Origin: Saccharibacillus brassicae
GTDB lineage: Bacteria; Bacillota; Bacilli; Paenibacillales; Paenibacillaceae
Direction of reading: 5' to 3'
Assembly: GCF_006542275.1 (NCBI RefSeq)
Contig: NZ_CP041217.1
Location: 372,001-436,000, forward strand
Length of the DNA stretch: 64,000 nucleotides
The notes beneath the pieces are model-generated. The model searched no databases and had not been told where the DNA came from. It saw only the letters and a list, made by a program, of their open reading frames with translations. The translations under genes were made by a program, and so were the position numbers. Positions 55,825 through 64,000 of this stretch are shown piece after piece. The number at the start of each line of letters is the position of its first letter. The first letter of the stretch is position 1.

Positions 55825-57021
55825 ATGACGCACAAACTGTACGAAGAGTCCGCTTACACCCGGGAGTGGACGTCCCGAATCGTTGAACGCCTCGAACGCG
55901 AGCGCGGTCTGTATGTCCGTCTGGAGAAGACGGCCTTCTATCCGGAAGGCGGCGGACAGCCGAGCGATACCGGCTCGATCGGCGCGGCGCGCGTGCTGGA
56001 TACGATCGCCGAGCACGGCGAAGTGCTGCATCTCGTCGACGCCTTCCCGGGCGAAGAAGGCGAGGCGTTGACGTGCCGGCTGGACTGGGACCGCCGCTTC
56101 GACCATATGCAGCAGCACAGCGGCCAGCATCTGCTGTCGGCGACCGCCCTGGACGTGCTGGGCGCCCCTACGCTCAGCTTCCACCTCGGCGAAGAGTACG
56201 CCACGATCGACGTGGACCGCGCCGAATGGACCGAGTCCGAACTCGAAGCGCTGGAACTTGAAGTCAACGCGCGCATCATGCGCAATCTGAAGATCAGCAG
56301 CTACGAAGTCAGCGCCGGCGAAGCCGCGAAGCTGCCGCTGGTCAAAGCGCCTTCCGTCGAAGGCGACGTGCGCATCGTCGAGATCGAAGACGTCGAATAC
56401 AACGCCTGCGGCGGCACGCACGTCGCCCGTACCGGCGAGCTGGGCCTGCTCAAGCTGCTGCGGGCCGAGAAGCAAAAAGGCCGTCTGCGGCTCGTGTTCA
56501 AAACCGGCTTCCGGGCTTTGGCCGAATTCACGCTCCAGACGCGGGTGCTGGGCTCGCTGTCCGCCAAGCTGAGCACGCCGAAGGAAGAGCTGCCCGCGCG
56601 GCTGGACCGGATGGCCGAAGACGACCGGCGCAGGCAGGCCGAATGGAACGCGCTGCGCCTGAAGCTCGACGCGTACGCGGCGGACGAGCTGCTCGAAGAA
56701 GCGGAGCGTACCGGCGGAGCGGCTGCGCGGCTGTTCGACGGCCGGACGATCAAAGACCTGATCAGCCTGGCCCATGTGCTGACTGCGCGGACGCCGAAGC
56801 CGGTGCTGCTCGGTTCGACCGACGAGTTCAAGCTTGTGCTCTCGCACGGAGGCGCAGCGGGCTTCTCCTGCGGCGCGCTGTTCAAGGAGATGCTGCCGGC
56901 GTTCGGCGGCCGCGGCGGCGGAAGCGAGACGTCCGCGCAGGCGGCGTTCGGCTCGGAAGCGGAACTGGTCGCGTTCTATGAAGCGCTCAAGTCGCGTTTG
57001 GCCGGCAGCGAACGAGCCTGA
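55825..57021 (+). CDS. Alanyl-tRNA editing protein (AlaX-like, with DHHA1 domain)
   Basis: Protein of 398 residues. FYPEGGGQPSDTGSIG is the AlaRS editing-domain signature. The zinc and catalytic motifs are HMQQHSGQH (about 94-102) and CGGTH (195-199). The C-terminal region ends with the DHHA1-like GGAAGFSCGALFKEMLPAFG and GRGGGSETSAQAAFG. It hydrolyses mischarged Ser- or Gly-tRNA(Ala) in trans. The ATG follows AAAAGGAG. The gene is monocistronic, with a terminator downstream. Confidence 0.92.
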   Translation: MTHKLYEESAYTREWTSRIVERLERERGLYVRLEKTAFYPEGGGQPSDTGSIGAARVLDTIAEHGEVLHLVDAFPGEEGEALTCRLDWDRRFDHMQQHSGQHLLSATALDVLGAPTLSFHLGEEYATIDVDRAEWTESELEALELEVNARIMRNLKISSYEVSAGEAAKLPLVKAPSVEGDVRIVEIEDVEYNACGGTHVARTGELGLLKLLRAEKQKGRLRLVFKTGFRALAEFTLQTRVLGSLSAKLSTPKEELPARLDRMAEDDRRRQAEWNALRLKLDAYAADELLEEAERTGGAAARLFDGRTIKDLISLAHVLTARTPKPVLLGSTDEFKLVLSHGGAAGFSCGALFKEMLPAFGGRGGGSETSAQAAFGSEAELVAFYEALKSRLAGSERA

Positions 57022-57114
57022 ACGGTCTTGTCCGATCACCGGTTCGGACTTGAATGGTCTACCATCGTCTTGAATGATCTCGAATCGTTTCGAACGCACA
57101 CAGGCAAAAACACG

Positions 57115-57152
57115 GGACGATCGGCTTTTCCACGGCCGACCGTCCTTTTTTT
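57115..57152 (+). terminator. Terminator of the AlaX-like gene
   Basis: ggacgatcggc, loop, gccgaccgtcc, then ttttttt. The stem has one mismatch. It lies about 95 bases past the stop. Confidence 0.85.
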
Positions 57153-57178
57153 GCAATTTTTTCTTGCCGTCCGGCGGC

Positions 57179-57207
57179 TTGACAAGCTATCATAGAGAAT
57201 GATTCTC
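57179..57207 (+). promoter_or_regulatory. Promoter with Fur-like dyad ahead of the ABC exporter
   Basis: A consensus -35 TTGACA at 57179-57184 is followed by the perfect dyad GAGAAT-G-ATTCTC at 57195-57207, which lies where the -10 is expected. The 6-1-6 form fits a Fur/PerR-family box, suggesting metal-dependent repression of the exporter gene. Confidence 0.6.
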
Positions 57208-57213
57208 AATAAA

Positions 57214-57249
57214 CCCCGAAGCGAACGCCGCGCATCGTCCGCTTCGGGG
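57214..57249 (+). other. Strong 5' leader hairpin of the ABC exporter mRNA
   Basis: ccccgaagcgaacg pairs with cgtccgcttcgggg across an eight-base loop, with one mismatch. No T-run follows, so it is not an ordinary terminator. It lies between the promoter and the ribosome site (AGAGGG) and might stabilise the mRNA or control translation. Confidence 0.6.
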
Positions 57250-57294
57250 TACAGAGTACAACCTATAGAGAAAAGAGGGATTGGCATCACTATT

Positions 57295-59007
57295 TTGAAA
57301 CGCTTCTTCGCTTTTTACGGTCCTTACAAAGGGCTGTTTCTGATCGACTTCTGCTGTGCCGTGTTCGCGGGCCTGCTGGAGTTGGCTTTTCCGCTCGCGG
57401 TCAACGTCTTCATCGACGACCTGCTGCCGGGCCAGAACTGGAGCCTGATCCTGATCGCCTCCTTCGCGCTGCTCGGCATCTACGCGCTGAATACGGGCAT
57501 GCAATATATCGTCACGTATTGGGGCCATATGCTCGGGATCAATATCGAGACCGATATGCGCAAGAACCTGTTCGCCAAGCTGCAAAAGCTGTCGTTCCGC
57601 TTCTATGACAACCACAAGACCGGCCATCTGATCGGACGCGTGACGAACGATCTCAACGATATCGGCGAACTGGCCCACCATGGCCCGGAAGACGTCTTTA
57701 TCGCGATCATGACGCTGATCGGTTCGTTCATCCTGATGTACAACATCAGTCCGGAACTTGCGATCATCACGTTCATCGTCATTCCGGTCATGGCGTGGAT
57801 GATCATCTTCTTCGGCCGCCGCATGACGCGGACGTACAGCCGATTGTTCGGCAACGTGGGCAACTTCAACGCCCGGATCGAAGACAACATCGGCGGTATC
57901 CGCGTCGTGCAATCGTTCGCCAACGAACGCCATGAACGCGATCTGTTCGACGTCGAGAACCAGGCATTCCGCAAAACGAAGCTGCTCGCCTACAAAACGA
58001 TGGCCGGCAGCATGTCGGTCAACTACATGATGATGCGCCTGATCAGCGTGCTCGTGCTTATCTTCGGCGCGCTGTACTTTATCCGCGGCGAGATCCAGAT
58101 CGGCGAATTCGTCGCTTTCCAGCTGCTCGCGAACGTGTTCTTCCGCCCGATCGAGAAGATCAACGCGGTTATCGAGAGCTACCCGAAAGGCATCGCCGGC
58201 TTCCGCCGCTATCTGGAGATCATGGACACCGATCCCGATATCCAGGACGCCCCGAATGCCCGAACGGTCGACTCGCTCAGCGGGGAGATCCGGTTTGACA
58301 ACGTGACCTTCGGCTATGAAAAAGAACGCCCGATTCTGGACGGCATCAGCCTCTCCGTCCGCCCGGGCGAGACGGTGGCGTTCGTCGGACCGTCCGGCGC
58401 CGGCAAAACGACCATCTGCAGCCTGCTGCCGCGCTTCTATGAAGTGGATGCCGGAAGCATTACGGTGGACGGCATGGATATTCGCGACCTGACGCTCGAA
58501 TCGCTGCGCAAACAGATCGGCATCGTGCAGCAGGACGTATTCCTGTTCTCGGGCACGATCCGGGAAAATATCGCCTACGGCAAGCTCGACGCCACCGACG
58601 GAGAGATCTGGGAAGCGGCGCAGCGCGCGCATCTGTCCGACGTCATTCAGGCTATGCCGGAAGGCATGGAGACCGTGATCGGCGAGCGCGGCGTGAAGCT
58701 GTCCGGCGGCCAGAAGCAGCGGATGGCGATCGCGCGCATGTTCCTTAAGAACCCGCCGATTCTGATTCTCGACGAAGCGACTTCCGCGCTCGATACCGAG
58801 ACGGAACTCGCGATCCAGAAATCGCTCTCCGAACTTGCGGTCGGACGGACGACGCTCGTCATCGCCCACCGTCTGGCGACGATCAAAAACGCGGATCGTA
58901 TCATCGTCGTCAGCAAAGACGGCATTGCCGAAGAAGGCAAGCACCAGGATCTGGTCGCGGCGGGCGGAATTTACAGCCGTCTGCACGAAGCACAGTTTGG
59001 CAGCTAA
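57295..59007 (+). CDS. ABC exporter, fused membrane and ATPase domains
   Basis: Protein of 570 residues, a half-size exporter that works as a homodimer. Six membrane helices occupy about 1-300. The ATPase has Walker A GPSGAGKTT (about 365-373), Q-loop VQQDVFLFSGT, signature LSGGQKQR (about 468), Walker B ILILDEATSALD (about 489) and H-loop IAHRLAT. I start at TTG 57295 (LKRFFAFYGPYKG), which matches the usual exporter N-terminus. An ATG at 57199 would lie inside the promoter dyad and add 32 unrelated residues. The ribosome site GAGGG is a little distant. The substrate is unknown; the Fur-like box hints at metal or siderophore stress. Confidence 0.9.
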   Translation: MKRFFAFYGPYKGLFLIDFCCAVFAGLLELAFPLAVNVFIDDLLPGQNWSLILIASFALLGIYALNTGMQYIVTYWGHMLGINIETDMRKNLFAKLQKLSFRFYDNHKTGHLIGRVTNDLNDIGELAHHGPEDVFIAIMTLIGSFILMYNISPELAIITFIVIPVMAWMIIFFGRRMTRTYSRLFGNVGNFNARIEDNIGGIRVVQSFANERHERDLFDVENQAFRKTKLLAYKTMAGSMSVNYMMMRLISVLVLIFGALYFIRGEIQIGEFVAFQLLANVFFRPIEKINAVIESYPKGIAGFRRYLEIMDTDPDIQDAPNARTVDSLSGEIRFDNVTFGYEKERPILDGISLSVRPGETVAFVGPSGAGKTTICSLLPRFYEVDAGSITVDGMDIRDLTLESLRKQIGIVQQDVFLFSGTIRENIAYGKLDATDGEIWEAAQRAHLSDVIQAMPEGMETVIGERGVKLSGGQKQRMAIARMFLKNPPILILDEATSALDTETELAIQKSLSELAVGRTTLVIAHRLATIKNADRIIVVSKDGIAEEGKHQDLVAAGGIYSRLHEAQFGS

Positions 59008-59071
59008 CCGAAAAGGGTTAATGTAGGGAAGAAAGTCAATCGCTCAAGCCAACGAGGAGACGTGATGATCG

Positions 59072-59455
59072 ATGGATGAAACGACGAAAAAGCGTGCGGC
59101 CCGGATCGTGGCAGGCACGCTGACCGGCGCCGGAGTCGCCTGGTTGCTAACTTCCCGCAAAGGCGCCGACGCCCGGCAGAAGCTGCATGACCTCGCCGTG
59201 CAGACGAAAGATCTCGGCGTGGAACTCGGACACGGCACGGCCGAGAAGACGCGCGACCTGATCGCGCTCGGCCGCGAAGTATCCAGCGACGAAGATTGGA
59301 AAGACGCGCTGGAGACGCTCGAAATCGAGCCGGAACCGGAAGCGAATATCGAAGCGCCGCCGGAACCCGATCAGGACGACCACATTTTGTCCGACAAGGA
59401 AGCCGCGGCGGCCGATATCGTTCCGTTTCCGCAGAAGCTGCCGGATCTTCGTTAA
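59072..59455 (+). CDS. YtxH-type small membrane-associated protein
   Basis: Protein of 127 residues. One N-terminal hydrophobic glycine-containing segment (IVAGTLTGAGVAWLLTS) is followed by an RKG-type turn and a helical, then acidic Pro/Glu-rich tail (PEPEANIEAPPEPDQDDH). The layout fits YtxH-like general-stress proteins. It starts 64 bases after the exporter gene on the same strand and may be co-transcribed. Its function is not established. Confidence 0.7.
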   Translation: MDETTKKRAARIVAGTLTGAGVAWLLTSRKGADARQKLHDLAVQTKDLGVELGHGTAEKTRDLIALGREVSSDEDWKDALETLEIEPEPEANIEAPPEPDQDDHILSDKEAAAADIVPFPQKLPDLR

Positions 59456-59499
59456 CAAGACCGCCTCTTCTCCGCCGATCGTTCCGCCCTTTTCTCCCG

Positions 59500-59528
59500 G
59501 ACGCGCCCCCTGCGGGCGCGTCTTTTTT
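59500..59528 (+). terminator. Terminator after the first YtxH-type gene
   Basis: gacgcgccc, cctgc, gggcgcgtc, then tttttt: a perfect nine-pair stem with a T-run, 45 bases past the stop. Confidence 0.92.
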
Positions 59529-59610
59529 GCCGGATTGCCGGCTGACTCTGTTCAGATGCGCGCGGCTGGGTAATACTAAAGGAGAACCTTTATAGACAGG
59601 AGGCCTACAT

Positions 59611-60225
59611 ATGCCGAATCAAACATTGAAATTTATTGCCGGACTCGCGGCCGGCGCCGCCGTAGGCGGTGCCGCCGCCCTGCTGTTCGCGCCGCAGCGA
59701 GGCACGGAGACCCGCATGCTGCTCGCCGATACGGCGGTGGACCTGAAAGACAGAACGGTCGTGCTCAAGGACAAAACAGTCGTCGCGGCTGTCGACCTCA
59801 AAGACAAAAGCGTCATGACCGCGCTCGACATCAAGGACAAAGGCGTGTCCGTCGCCAACGACATCAAAGAGATCGGCGTGACGACCGCTTCCTCTATTCG
59901 CGACAAAAGCCAGGCTTCGTTCTACGCCGCCCGCGACAAAAGCCAGGAGACGATCGCTTCGCTGCGCGTCAAAGGCCAGATCGCAGCCGAGAAAGGCCGC
60001 GAACTGATCGAATTCGGCAAAGAAGTCGGCGAAGTCGCCATGGAATGGAAAGTCGAGATCGAAGCGGCCGTTCAGGATCTCAAAGTCGAACTGGAACGCT
60101 TCCAGCGCGAACAAGAGAACGATACGAAGCTGCAGGACGATATCAACAAGCTCAAGAAGCAAACGCAGGAAACGGCAGCCGTCGTCAAAAATGCGCAGCA
60201 GCGCATCGCCAACGCCGGCAGCTAA
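59611..60225 (+). CDS. YtxH-domain protein with internal short repeats
   Basis: Protein of 204 residues. The N-terminal YtxH signature is FIAGLAAGAAVGGAAALLFA followed by PQRGTETR. Residues 43-95 are built of approximate 9-10 residue units around LKDK/IKDK (DLKDRTVVL, DKTVVAAVDL, KDKSVMTALD, IKDKGVSVAND), then IRDKSQAS and RDKSQETIAS. The C-terminal half is a predicted coiled coil (KVEIEAAVQDLKVELERFQR). It is likely a membrane-attached extended helical protein. Ribosome site AGGAGG precedes the ATG. No enzymatic role is suggested. Confidence 0.8.
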   Translation: MPNQTLKFIAGLAAGAAVGGAAALLFAPQRGTETRMLLADTAVDLKDRTVVLKDKTVVAAVDLKDKSVMTALDIKDKGVSVANDIKEIGVTTASSIRDKSQASFYAARDKSQETIASLRVKGQIAAEKGRELIEFGKEVGEVAMEWKVEIEAAVQDLKVELERFQREQENDTKLQDDINKLKKQTQETAAVVKNAQQRIANAGS

Positions 60226-60250
60226 CCCGCCGATTCCGCCGACCACGAGC

Positions 60251-60289
60251 AAAAAGCCGATTTCTCCTATAGAGAAATCGGCTTTTTAT
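60251..60289. terminator. Bidirectional terminator between YtxH and flippase genes
   Basis: aaaaagccgatttctc, loop, gagaaatcggcttttt: a perfect long stem between convergent genes. Confidence 0.9.
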
Positions 60290-60341
60290 TGCGTGTGCGT
60301 TGCTGCTTCCGGACTGTTCCGTGCTGCGAATATACGGCGGA

Positions 60342-61847
60342 CTAGGGTCTGAATATTTTCCATACCCGCGAGAAGACGGCCGCAAGCGCTTTGCGCTCGG
60401 TCAGCAGATTGGCGGCGGCTACGACGAAGCCTGCCCATGCGGCCACGCCGATCGCCAAGAGCAACCACTCCCACATCCCTTCGGCTTTTACTGGCAGGAT
60501 CGTCTCGAACGGCAGAATGATGATAGCTCCGGTCACGAATACGCGAATCAATCGCATCAGGGTCGGTCTGAAGCTCACTCCGATCAGCTGATGGGCGTAC
60601 AGCAAATCGATCGCGCGATAGGCCAGACCGAGCATGCTGCCGATCAGTACACCTTTCAAGCCCAGCGGGAATACGAGAATCGTTGAAGCGATCAGTACGA
60701 TAACCGCCTCGATAATGGCTCGATGCCGCGTTTGCTTGAAGTGGCCGGCGGCGATGATAAGTGTCGATTGGGGAATTTTCCAATTCTCGAGTACGCCGAT
60801 CCCGACGAACAGCATCAGTACGATCGCATCTTCGTAATCGGTCGTACTGATTCCGTTCGTGTAGACGTGCACAAAAGGCAAACCCAATATCCAGGCGCAG
60901 GAATACACGAAAGTCAAAATCATGTAGAACAGCAGTTCATACTGCGAATACGAGACCCGCAAATTGTCGTGCAGTTCCTTGCGGGTAAACAGCTGACCGA
61001 AGCCTGCCGTAAATCCGTTGTTAAACACGCCGATCATCATGTTGATGCCGGTAAACACGAGAGCATAGATCGAATAAATACTGACGTCGGTCAACGCGGC
61101 GAACAGCGTCAGCAAAATGACGGGCGAACCGAATACGGCCATGCGTGACAGCTCGTGCACCAGCACGTTGTTCCGGTTTGCGAGGGCGCTCATGTCCGGC
61201 TCCACGTCGAAGCGAACATCCGGGTATTTGCGCTTGACATAGAACGTAATCCCGGCGGCCTGCAGTACCTGGGCTCCGAGCGCCGCCGTGTAGACGAGCG
61301 AGTAATGGACTCCTGCCTGCACCAAGCTGACGATAATCACCGTGTTGGCGACCAGATACACGATTCGGAACAGAGAGAGCACATAGTTTGCCTGCGAAGC
61401 GGTCAGCAGAGCATTGTATTTGGCGATGGTAAAATAGTTCAACAGACTGGCGCTGCCGACCGCTCCCACGAGGATCAGCACATCCAGGTACTTGACCTGC
61501 TCGCCCATCACGAACAGCGGATACACGAACATCATGACCAGCACGATACCGGCGGCGTACAGGCCGACCTGGCGGTACGTCTTTTTGGCCGCGGCCAAAA
61601 TGCGGTTCACCGATCCGGAGTCACCTTCCGTCAGCGGCTTGTAGAGGGAAAACGTAAGCGCGCCCGAGATGCCGACTTCGATCAGATACAGGTAACCGAT
61701 AAACTGCACGACCGATACGACAAGCCCGTTGACGTCCGAACCGTAGCTTTGGATGATCAGACGGGGAATGATCAAGCCCGCGCCGAAATTGACCAACTGC
61801 ATAAAAATTGCAGTAAGCGTGTTGTACAAGGCACGTTTTGTTCGCAC
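60342..61847 (-). CDS. Polysaccharide flippase (Wzx/MATE-like)
   Basis: Protein of 501 residues with about 12-14 membrane helices. The N-terminus (RALYNTLTAIFMQLVNFGAG, LIIPRLIIQSYGSDVNGLVV) is typical of Wzx-type O-unit flippases in the MVF superfamily. It is encoded 31 bases after a glycosyltransferase gene on the same strand. It probably moves a lipid-linked surface-glycan unit across the membrane. It is the last gene of the minus-strand cluster. Confidence 0.88.
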   Translation of the reverse strand: MRTKRALYNTLTAIFMQLVNFGAGLIIPRLIIQSYGSDVNGLVVSVVQFIGYLYLIEVGISGALTFSLYKPLTEGDSGSVNRILAAAKKTYRQVGLYAAGIVLVMMFVYPLFVMGEQVKYLDVLILVGAVGSASLLNYFTIAKYNALLTASQANYVLSLFRIVYLVANTVIIVSLVQAGVHYSLVYTAALGAQVLQAAGITFYVKRKYPDVRFDVEPDMSALANRNNVLVHELSRMAVFGSPVILLTLFAALTDVSIYSIYALVFTGINMMIGVFNNGFTAGFGQLFTRKELHDNLRVSYSQYELLFYMILTFVYSCAWILGLPFVHVYTNGISTTDYEDAIVLMLFVGIGVLENWKIPQSTLIIAAGHFKQTRHRAIIEAVIVLIASTILVFPLGLKGVLIGSMLGLAYRAIDLLYAHQLIGVSFRPTLMRLIRVFVTGAIIILPFETILPVKAEGMWEWLLLAIGVAAWAGFVVAAANLLTERKALAAVFSRVWKIFRP

Positions 61848-61878
61848 GGGATATTTCCTTTCGATTTAAGCTGGCAGA

Positions 61879-62658
61879 TCAGCTTCCGTATTTTTGTTTG
61901 AGTCTCGAGTAGTTTTTATCACCCAGCAGAGTGCGCGTCATGCGAAGTCCAAAGCCGATTTGACGGCCGAAGCGGCGCCACAGGAAGCTTTTGCTGCGGC
62001 GGATTTCTTTCTCGCTGAGCCAGGAACCGGCGAAATGATGGATAGTGCAGCTTTCCTCGGGAATCGGACGATCGGCAATCTTGGATTTGTCCGGACTCCA
62101 TTCCAGCGGACAGAATACATCTTTCGGATATAGGGCAAACCCTTCAAAGACCTGATAGCGGTTATCGGGCACGAATCCTCTTGACACGCAGTATTCCGTA
62201 ATAATCTTGACGTTGGTCGTAATGTCCATATTGCCGTCCGGCTTGATAAAAGCCCGGTTTTCGTAATAACTTAGGAAATCGCGGATAACGGGGCTGCCCG
62301 CCTGCGCTCCGATAACAGCCGTAGGAATCGTTCGCAGCGTCTCAAAACCGGAAAATGCTTCGTGCTTCAGAAAAGGATCAAGCGTCTTCAGTACCTGAAC
62401 ATCGGTATCCATATAGATTCCGCCCTGGGTATACAAGGCATGCAGGCGGACGTAGTCGCTGACAAAAGCATACTTTTTGGACGCGTACGCCTGTCGAACG
62501 AACAGATTGGATTCAATATCGAAGCTGTCTTCGTCCCAACGCACGATTTCGTAATCCGGCAGATGCAGCTTCCAGCTCTCGATGCATTTAACGGCAAGTT
62601 CCGGCAGCTCGCTGCGGCCGAACCAGCAGTAATGAATGATTTTTGGAATACGTTCCAC
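61879..62658 (-). CDS. Capsular glycosyltransferase with DXD motif (OCH1-like fold)
   Basis: Protein of 259 residues from a GTG at 62658, which has GGAGG seven bases upstream and gives the family-like start VERIPKIIHYCWFG. A longer frame adds unrelated residues. The substrate site is KYAFVSDYVRLHALYTQGGI, with DXD as YMDTDVQVLK. The C-terminus ends HHFAGSWLSEKE. It transfers a hexose-type sugar in surface-glycan assembly. It lies 14 bases after the upstream GT2 gene. Confidence 0.9.
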   Translation of the reverse strand: MERIPKIIHYCWFGRSELPELAVKCIESWKLHLPDYEIVRWDEDSFDIESNLFVRQAYASKKYAFVSDYVRLHALYTQGGIYMDTDVQVLKTLDPFLKHEAFSGFETLRTIPTAVIGAQAGSPVIRDFLSYYENRAFIKPDGNMDITTNVKIITEYCVSRGFVPDNRYQVFEGFALYPKDVFCPLEWSPDKSKIADRPIPEESCTIHHFAGSWLSEKEIRRSKSFLWRRFGRQIGFGLRMTRTLLGDKNYSRLKQKYGS

Positions 62659-62672
62659 TTCCGTTCCTCCCT

Positions 62673-63749
62673 TTAGACTATTTTGGCTTGCGTAACCCCT
62701 AATGCATTGACCTTCTGACGCCCGGACCATTTTTTCTTGACGTTCGACAAGCCCAGGAACAAACGCAGATACCAGGCGGCGGCCCGATACCTTTTTTTGC
62801 CGCACAACATGGCGAACACTCGCATTGGCAGCCAGAGTCCCCGGTCGCTTCCTTCTTTTGTCATGCTTTTTTCGAACAGCGGATGCGTGCCGGCTTGCTT
62901 CAATTCTTTATGTATGACTCTGATTTTCATGCCGGAAGACAGATTGTGCAGGCAGCTGTTTTGCACCCGTTCAAAAAATAATCGGGACAGCAGCGCCTGA
63001 TACACGTTGGAATTGGCATAATCGGCATAATAATCGGAAAAGCGGTCCACCAAAAAAAGCTCTCTTTTCAAATAATCCGGCTTCGGACTGTTCATCAAGG
63101 AATCGCCGCGCTGGAAGTAGCAGTAGAACGATTCGGACACCGCGGAACAGACTCCGGCATGCTTGAGAAAGCAGAGATTGAACAGCACGTCTTCGCTAAA
63201 CACCCTGCGGTTCGATTCGAATCTCAACGCCTGGCTTTGAATGATACTGCGGCGGTAAATCTTGTTCCACACGACGACGGAGTATCTTTTGTCATTCCAG
63301 AATTTATCCAGTCCGAACAGGGGCAGTTCGAGCTTCTCGCTGCGCAGGCCGAGTACGCCGTGTTCAAGACGCCCGTCTTCGTACGCCAACGTATAGTCGC
63401 ACGCACACAAATCCGCCTCATGCTTCTGCGCGCTGCGATACATCGTCTCGAATGTCTTGGGCAGAATCCAATCATCGGAGTCCACAAAACCGACAAATTC
63501 GCCCGAAGCGGCATCCAGACCGGTATTGCGGGCTCCGCTGAGTCCACGGTTTTCCTGACGGATAACTTGGATCCGTTCGTCCCGTTTCTCATATTCGCGC
63601 GCAACTGCCGGCGATCCGTCGGTCGAACCGTCGTCGATTACAATAATTTCGATGTTTTCCAGCGTTTGCGCAAGCAAACTGTCCAAACATCTTCCTAGGT
63701 AATGTTCCACGTTAAATACGGGTACGATTACACTTACCAACGGTTTCAG
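62673..63749 (-). CDS. GT2-family glycosyltransferase
   Basis: About 358 residues. The GT-A domain reads PLVSVIVPVFNVEHYLGRCL, VIDDGSTDGSP, ENRGLSGARNTGLDAASGEF and FVDSDDWILP (DxD-type site SDD). The C-terminal 100 residues are basic and probably membrane-associated. Start choice is open. Family members begin MKPLVSVIVPVYN, and the matching position here is a CTG at 63749, with AGGAGG nine bases upstream. A TTG at 63740 and a GTG at 63800 without a ribosome site are the alternatives. It is the first gene of the glycan cluster in this window. Confidence 0.88.
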   Translation of the reverse strand: MKPLVSVIVPVFNVEHYLGRCLDSLLAQTLENIEIIVIDDGSTDGSPAVAREYEKRDERIQVIRQENRGLSGARNTGLDAASGEFVGFVDSDDWILPKTFETMYRSAQKHEADLCACDYTLAYEDGRLEHGVLGLRSEKLELPLFGLDKFWNDKRYSVVVWNKIYRRSIIQSQALRFESNRRVFSEDVLFNLCFLKHAGVCSAVSESFYCYFQRGDSLMNSPKPDYLKRELFLVDRFSDYYADYANSNVYQALLSRLFFERVQNSCLHNLSSGMKIRVIHKELKQAGTHPLFEKSMTKEGSDRGLWLPMRVFAMLCGKKRYRAAAWYLRLFLGLSNVKKKWSGRQKVNALGVTQAKIV

Positions 63750-64000
63750 CTTCCTCTGCCTCCTTCTTTCATCATAATTGGCGATTCGCCATGCTTCCAC
63801 GTAAAAAGAGCTTACTATGTACGAAAAATAGGTAAAAATGTCGAACTGTTGTTACCGACCTAGTACTTGCTGCCTAAGTGTCGATTTTATATAAACCAGA
63901 AGAACGAGACTTGAATCATTTTCTTCTATTTCCATTGATATATCAGAAAAGAAATGAAAACACAAAAAAAGAAGCATTCCTATCCTGTTTTCGGATAGCC
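63750..64000. other. AT-rich region upstream of the glycan genes
   Basis: No gene seen. It probably holds the promoter of the leftward glycan cluster. At the right edge ctatcc/ggatag with an A-run (63965-64000) resembles a minus-strand terminator (stem, then TTCTTTTTTT) for a gene beyond the window. Confidence 0.4.

Noticed and set aside
57214-57249. The leader hairpin as a riboswitch, T-box or attenuator
   Set aside because: No T-run, no alternative pairing and no conserved aptamer elements were visible; kept only as a leader hairpin.

Overview
The window reads as a GC-rich Gram-positive chromosome, most likely Paenibacillaceae (Paenibacillus or Saccharibacillus type). The signs are S-layer homology (SLH) proteins, lipoprotein-based sugar ABC importers paired with an AraC-type response regulator and a sensor kinase, YtxH proteins, strong GGAGG ribosome sites, frequent TTG/GTG starts, and a type I-C CRISPR-Cas system. 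No rRNA, tRNA, complete insertion sequence or phage gene was recognised.

Layout. 1-7074 (minus): a Wadjet anti-plasmid operon in the order jetD-jetA-jetB-jetC, with jetC cut by the left edge. 7184-8391 (plus): a divergent TIR-domain protein with a translationally coupled 66-residue basic protein. 8541-9462: an unknown small gene and a broken helicase remnant. 9463-14150: a secreted 1158-residue protein coupled to an SLH protein, with a low-GC segment crossing their junction. 14441-15184: a membrane protein, its XRE regulator and a triple operator repeat. 15265-21811: a small membrane protein and a two-component system, divergent from a sugar ABC importer. 22061-23452: a degenerate tandem repeat, a LysR regulator and an 8-bp satellite. 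23464-29802: a GH30 glycosidase, a lipoprotein, two permeases and a LacI regulator, with three copies of one palindromic operator. 29937-31475: a serine hydrolase and a small membrane protein.

31689-44199: a complete type I-C locus. A single cas operon (cas3-5-8c-7-4-1-2, minus) lies between two arrays that are both transcribed rightward. The arrays have 30 and 29 repeats, different repeat sequences with compensating stem changes, and clearly homologous leaders. Two array-2 spacers overlap end to start and seem to tile one phage gene.

44341-48243: an ATP-grasp ligase, an esterase-fold protein and two DUF4261-type paralogues in one operon of unknown role. 48444-51882: a GNAT protein and a large SLH protein. 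52184-54372: an OmpR/EnvZ-like pair. 54525-59007: a polyprenyl-type glycosyltransferase, an AlaX-like editing protein and an ABC exporter behind a Fur-like dyad. 59072-60225: two YtxH-type proteins. 60342-63749: a flippase and two glycosyltransferases for a surface glycan.

Two defence clusters (Wadjet plus TIR; CRISPR I-C) therefore flank carbohydrate-uptake and cell-surface functions. The least explained modules are the TIR/66-residue pair and the ATP-grasp/esterase/DUF4261 operon. All family assignments come from motif reading without database searches.
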